A DNA stretch of 64,000 nucleotides, taken from an uncultured Bacteroides sp. Its GTDB lineage: Bacteria > Bacteroidota > Bacteroidia > Bacteroidales > Bacteroidaceae. The position numbers and the translations under genes are program-made. Positions 62,542-64,000 of the stretch are shown here, piece by piece. The notes under the pieces are model-generated. The model had not been told where the DNA came from. It searched no databases and saw only the letters and a list, made by a program, of their open reading frames with translations. Within the stretch, counting starts at the first letter, position 1, and every line of letters starts with the position of its first letter. The stretch spans positions 1 to 64,000 of the forward strand of contig URYL01000004.1 in assembly GCA_900552075.1 (NCBI GenBank), in the 5' to 3' direction.

Positions 62542-64000
62542 TTATTTTAAGTATTTATCAAGAATTTCCTGCTTGCGCTTAGCACTATCGCCAATAATAG
62601 ATTTCGCTTCGGCTATCAGTGTCTCACATTCTTTAACTTTAGCAACAACATCTTTTTGAGTATCAATATCTGGAACAGTTATCGTTAACGAACGGACTCT
62701 TTCTGTTGATGCGCGGTTTGCACGAGAAAATCTCTCTCTTTCACCTGCTTTTAAAAGAGGATAAGTCAAGTATTTCGGAAGTATTTCTGTCTCATCAAGA
62801 ACTCTGATTACTCCACAATGGTCTGTTGGGGCGAACAAGATGTTTTTTTCGATGTAGTTTACCATCCAGTCACCATCAATTCCCCAAAGAATAGAAGGAA
62901 CAGAAAAGTCATCTAAAACAGAATGATTGATTCTCCCAAACTCGTCATGAACATTTGCACTTACTACCAAGTATCGCCCATTCTGCACTACTTCATTCGA
63001 AACGACACGTCTGCCAATTGAAAGGTTGAAGATACGTGAGTCGTTAAGCCTTAATATCTTTGTTGCGTTTTTTGTGGCATTAGAAAAAGCTTGTTCGATT
63101 TCTGATTCGGCATTTTCTATTTGCTTTCTTGCTTTTTTCACTTCTTTATCGACAGCTTCAGCTTCAATCACAATACTCTTGATAATTTCTTGTGGTGCAT
63201 CGGGTATTGGCATTTGCTCATAGAAGTACTGCGGAACTCGTCGATGCCCACTTGCTCCTGTCATATTTGACGCTGCTACTTTACGGATATATTCACGATT
63301 AATAAATTCTAAAACATATTTTGCTCTTTCTTTATTTGATGCTCGAATAACATGAAATTCCGTACTACCAAAACCAATCTGATTTGTTAGATTTTCCGCT
63401 AAAGCACATTTTCCATTCTCCATACATGGAGTAATTTTTGCGACCAATACATCATTCTCTCTAAAATTTGTATAACCACCTAATGATATCTCAGATATAG
63501 GACGATCAATCTTATTTTTTATTGTTCCTAATCCTAATGAAGACATTTCAACAAAAGATGCTAATGTTTTACCATCAATATCATGGAATTCATCTCTTGA
63601 AGGATTGATTGCTATAACAAATTTTTTTAAAGGTATTATATCGTATTTACTTTCAACATTGATTTGGAGAGCAATACTTGTCTTTATTGTCTTATCAAAT
63701 GCAGTCTGCTTAAAGTCTATCATATCCACAAGTCTTGCTTGTGAGACTATTTCTGATAAATCTTCTGGAATAACAACATCTTCGTTCAAGAAATTTTTGC
63801 GAATCAACGTGTTAATCTTCTCAGAATCATACAAATTATCGGGGTTGAATAAAGGAGTACGTATTCCATTTATTCCACGAATCTGTTGAACCGTATCATC
63901 ATCATCTCCTTCATCATCGTTTTCTGATTTAGTTTTCGTCAAGTGAAGATATTCTATACCTTCATTACCTTTGCTGTCACTCCATCCGTAACCCAAGAAT
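62542..64000 (-). CDS. N6-adenine DNA methylase with fused specificity domains, C-terminal part
   Basis: About 486 residues are visible; the start is beyond the window. The first visible part (LGYGWSDSKGNEGIEYL) resembles the C-terminal end of type I HsdM-like methylases. Behind it are two specificity-like halves separated by a coiled coil (EAEAVDKEVKKARKQIENAE), with HsdS-type phrases such as YFYEQMPIPDAPQEI and RVRSLTITVPDID. This suggests an HsdM-HsdS fusion as in single-chain type I or type IIG/BREX-like systems. No nuclease or translocase gene is in view. It heads an operon with tcmP and DUF5131. Confidence 0.78.
   Translation of the reverse strand, partial: FLGYGWSDSKGNEGIEYLHLTKTKSENDDEGDDDDTVQQIRGINGIRTPLFNPDNLYDSEKINTLIRKNFLNEDVVIPEDLSEIVSQARLVDMIDFKQTAFDKTIKTSIALQINVESKYDIIPLKKFVIAINPSRDEFHDIDGKTLASFVEMSSLGLGTIKNKIDRPISEISLGGYTNFRENDVLVAKITPCMENGKCALAENLTNQIGFGSTEFHVIRASNKERAKYVLEFINREYIRKVAASNMTGASGHRRVPQYFYEQMPIPDAPQEIIKSIVIEAEAVDKEVKKARKQIENAESEIEQAFSNATKNATKILRLNDSRIFNLSIGRRVVSNEVVQNGRYLVVSANVHDEFGRINHSVLDDFSVPSILWGIDGDWMVNYIEKNILFAPTDHCGVIRVLDETEILPKYLTYPLLKAGERERFSRANRASTERVRSLTITVPDIDTQKDVVAKVKECETLIAEAKSIIGDSAKRKQEILDKYLK

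Larger units (their letters stand above)
52439..64000. mobile_element. Mobilizable integrative element(s) next to tRNA-Phe, right end outside the window
   Basis: The block has two integrase genes (one broken), two excisionase-like HTH genes, a mobC/relaxase pair, a putative oriT hairpin and an AT-rich cargo. None of the genes needed for a conjugation pore is seen, so it would be mobilized in trans. It may consist of two nested or fused elements. The left boundary is set at the tRNA by inference; the right boundary is not visible. Confidence 0.65.

Overview
The window is chromosomal DNA of a Bacteroidales bacterium, most likely Bacteroidaceae (Bacteroides or Phocaeicola). Evidence: promoters of the Bacteroidetes sigma-ABfr type (TTTG, 18-20 nt, TAnnTTTG) precede most tRNA and housekeeping operons. 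Gene content also fits: a standalone SufBCDS cluster with CvpA, a TPR/OmpA-like lipoprotein, a DUF4369 thioredoxin-like lipoprotein, a fused KorA, an HU-like protein with a long tail, and NBU/CTn-type integrase and mobilization genes. The species cannot be fixed from the sequence alone.

Layout. 1-4.3 kb (minus strand): translation block rplK-nusG-secE-tRNA-Trp-tuf-four tRNAs, then rpsU-xerC-hpf. 4.4-6.2 kb: aminopeptidase P. 6.3-11.6 kb: Fe-S assembly operon cvpA-sufB-sufC-sufD-sufS. 11.8-16.5 kb: rimP-nusA-infB. 16.6-17.3 kb: tRNA-Pro and the first tRNA-Phe, then an intergenic region with two short tandem-repeat arrays before an HU-like gene. 18-22 kb (minus): FtsX-like permease, rbfA, O-methyltransferase, pyk, aroQ. 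22-31 kb (plus): xerD, lipoproteins, yifB, an orphan LytTR protein and a NarL-type two-component pair. 31-52 kb: ordinary metabolic and envelope genes (ndk, SIS isomerase, LOG, M16 peptidase, two AraC-type regulators, argS, RNase H, an LTA-synthase-like enzyme, nitroreductase, pckA, upp, korBA, sppA, lpxK, punA, thiL). A striking 22-bp tandem palindrome array lies upstream of korA.

From the second tRNA-Phe (52.4 kb) to the end of the window the DNA is accessory. A tyrosine integrase starts just behind the tRNA, followed by an unknown gene and a Fic protein that has lost its N-terminal domain. Then come two excisionase-like HTH genes, a long non-coding stretch with a strong hairpin that could be oriT, mobC, a MOBP-type relaxase and a membrane-anchored mobilization protein. 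A second integrase follows but is cut off after about 37 codons. Beyond that break the base composition becomes clearly AT-rich. This part carries an unusual cargo: a Cys-rich methyltransferase-like gene with a DUF1848 radical-SAM-like gene on the plus strand, and on the minus strand an operon of an N6-adenine methylase/specificity protein (running off the window), a three-Cys-motif partner protein (TcmP) and a DUF5131 three-Cys protein. This cargo is the best candidate for a poorly described system, possibly anti-phage or nucleic-acid modifying; that function is inference.
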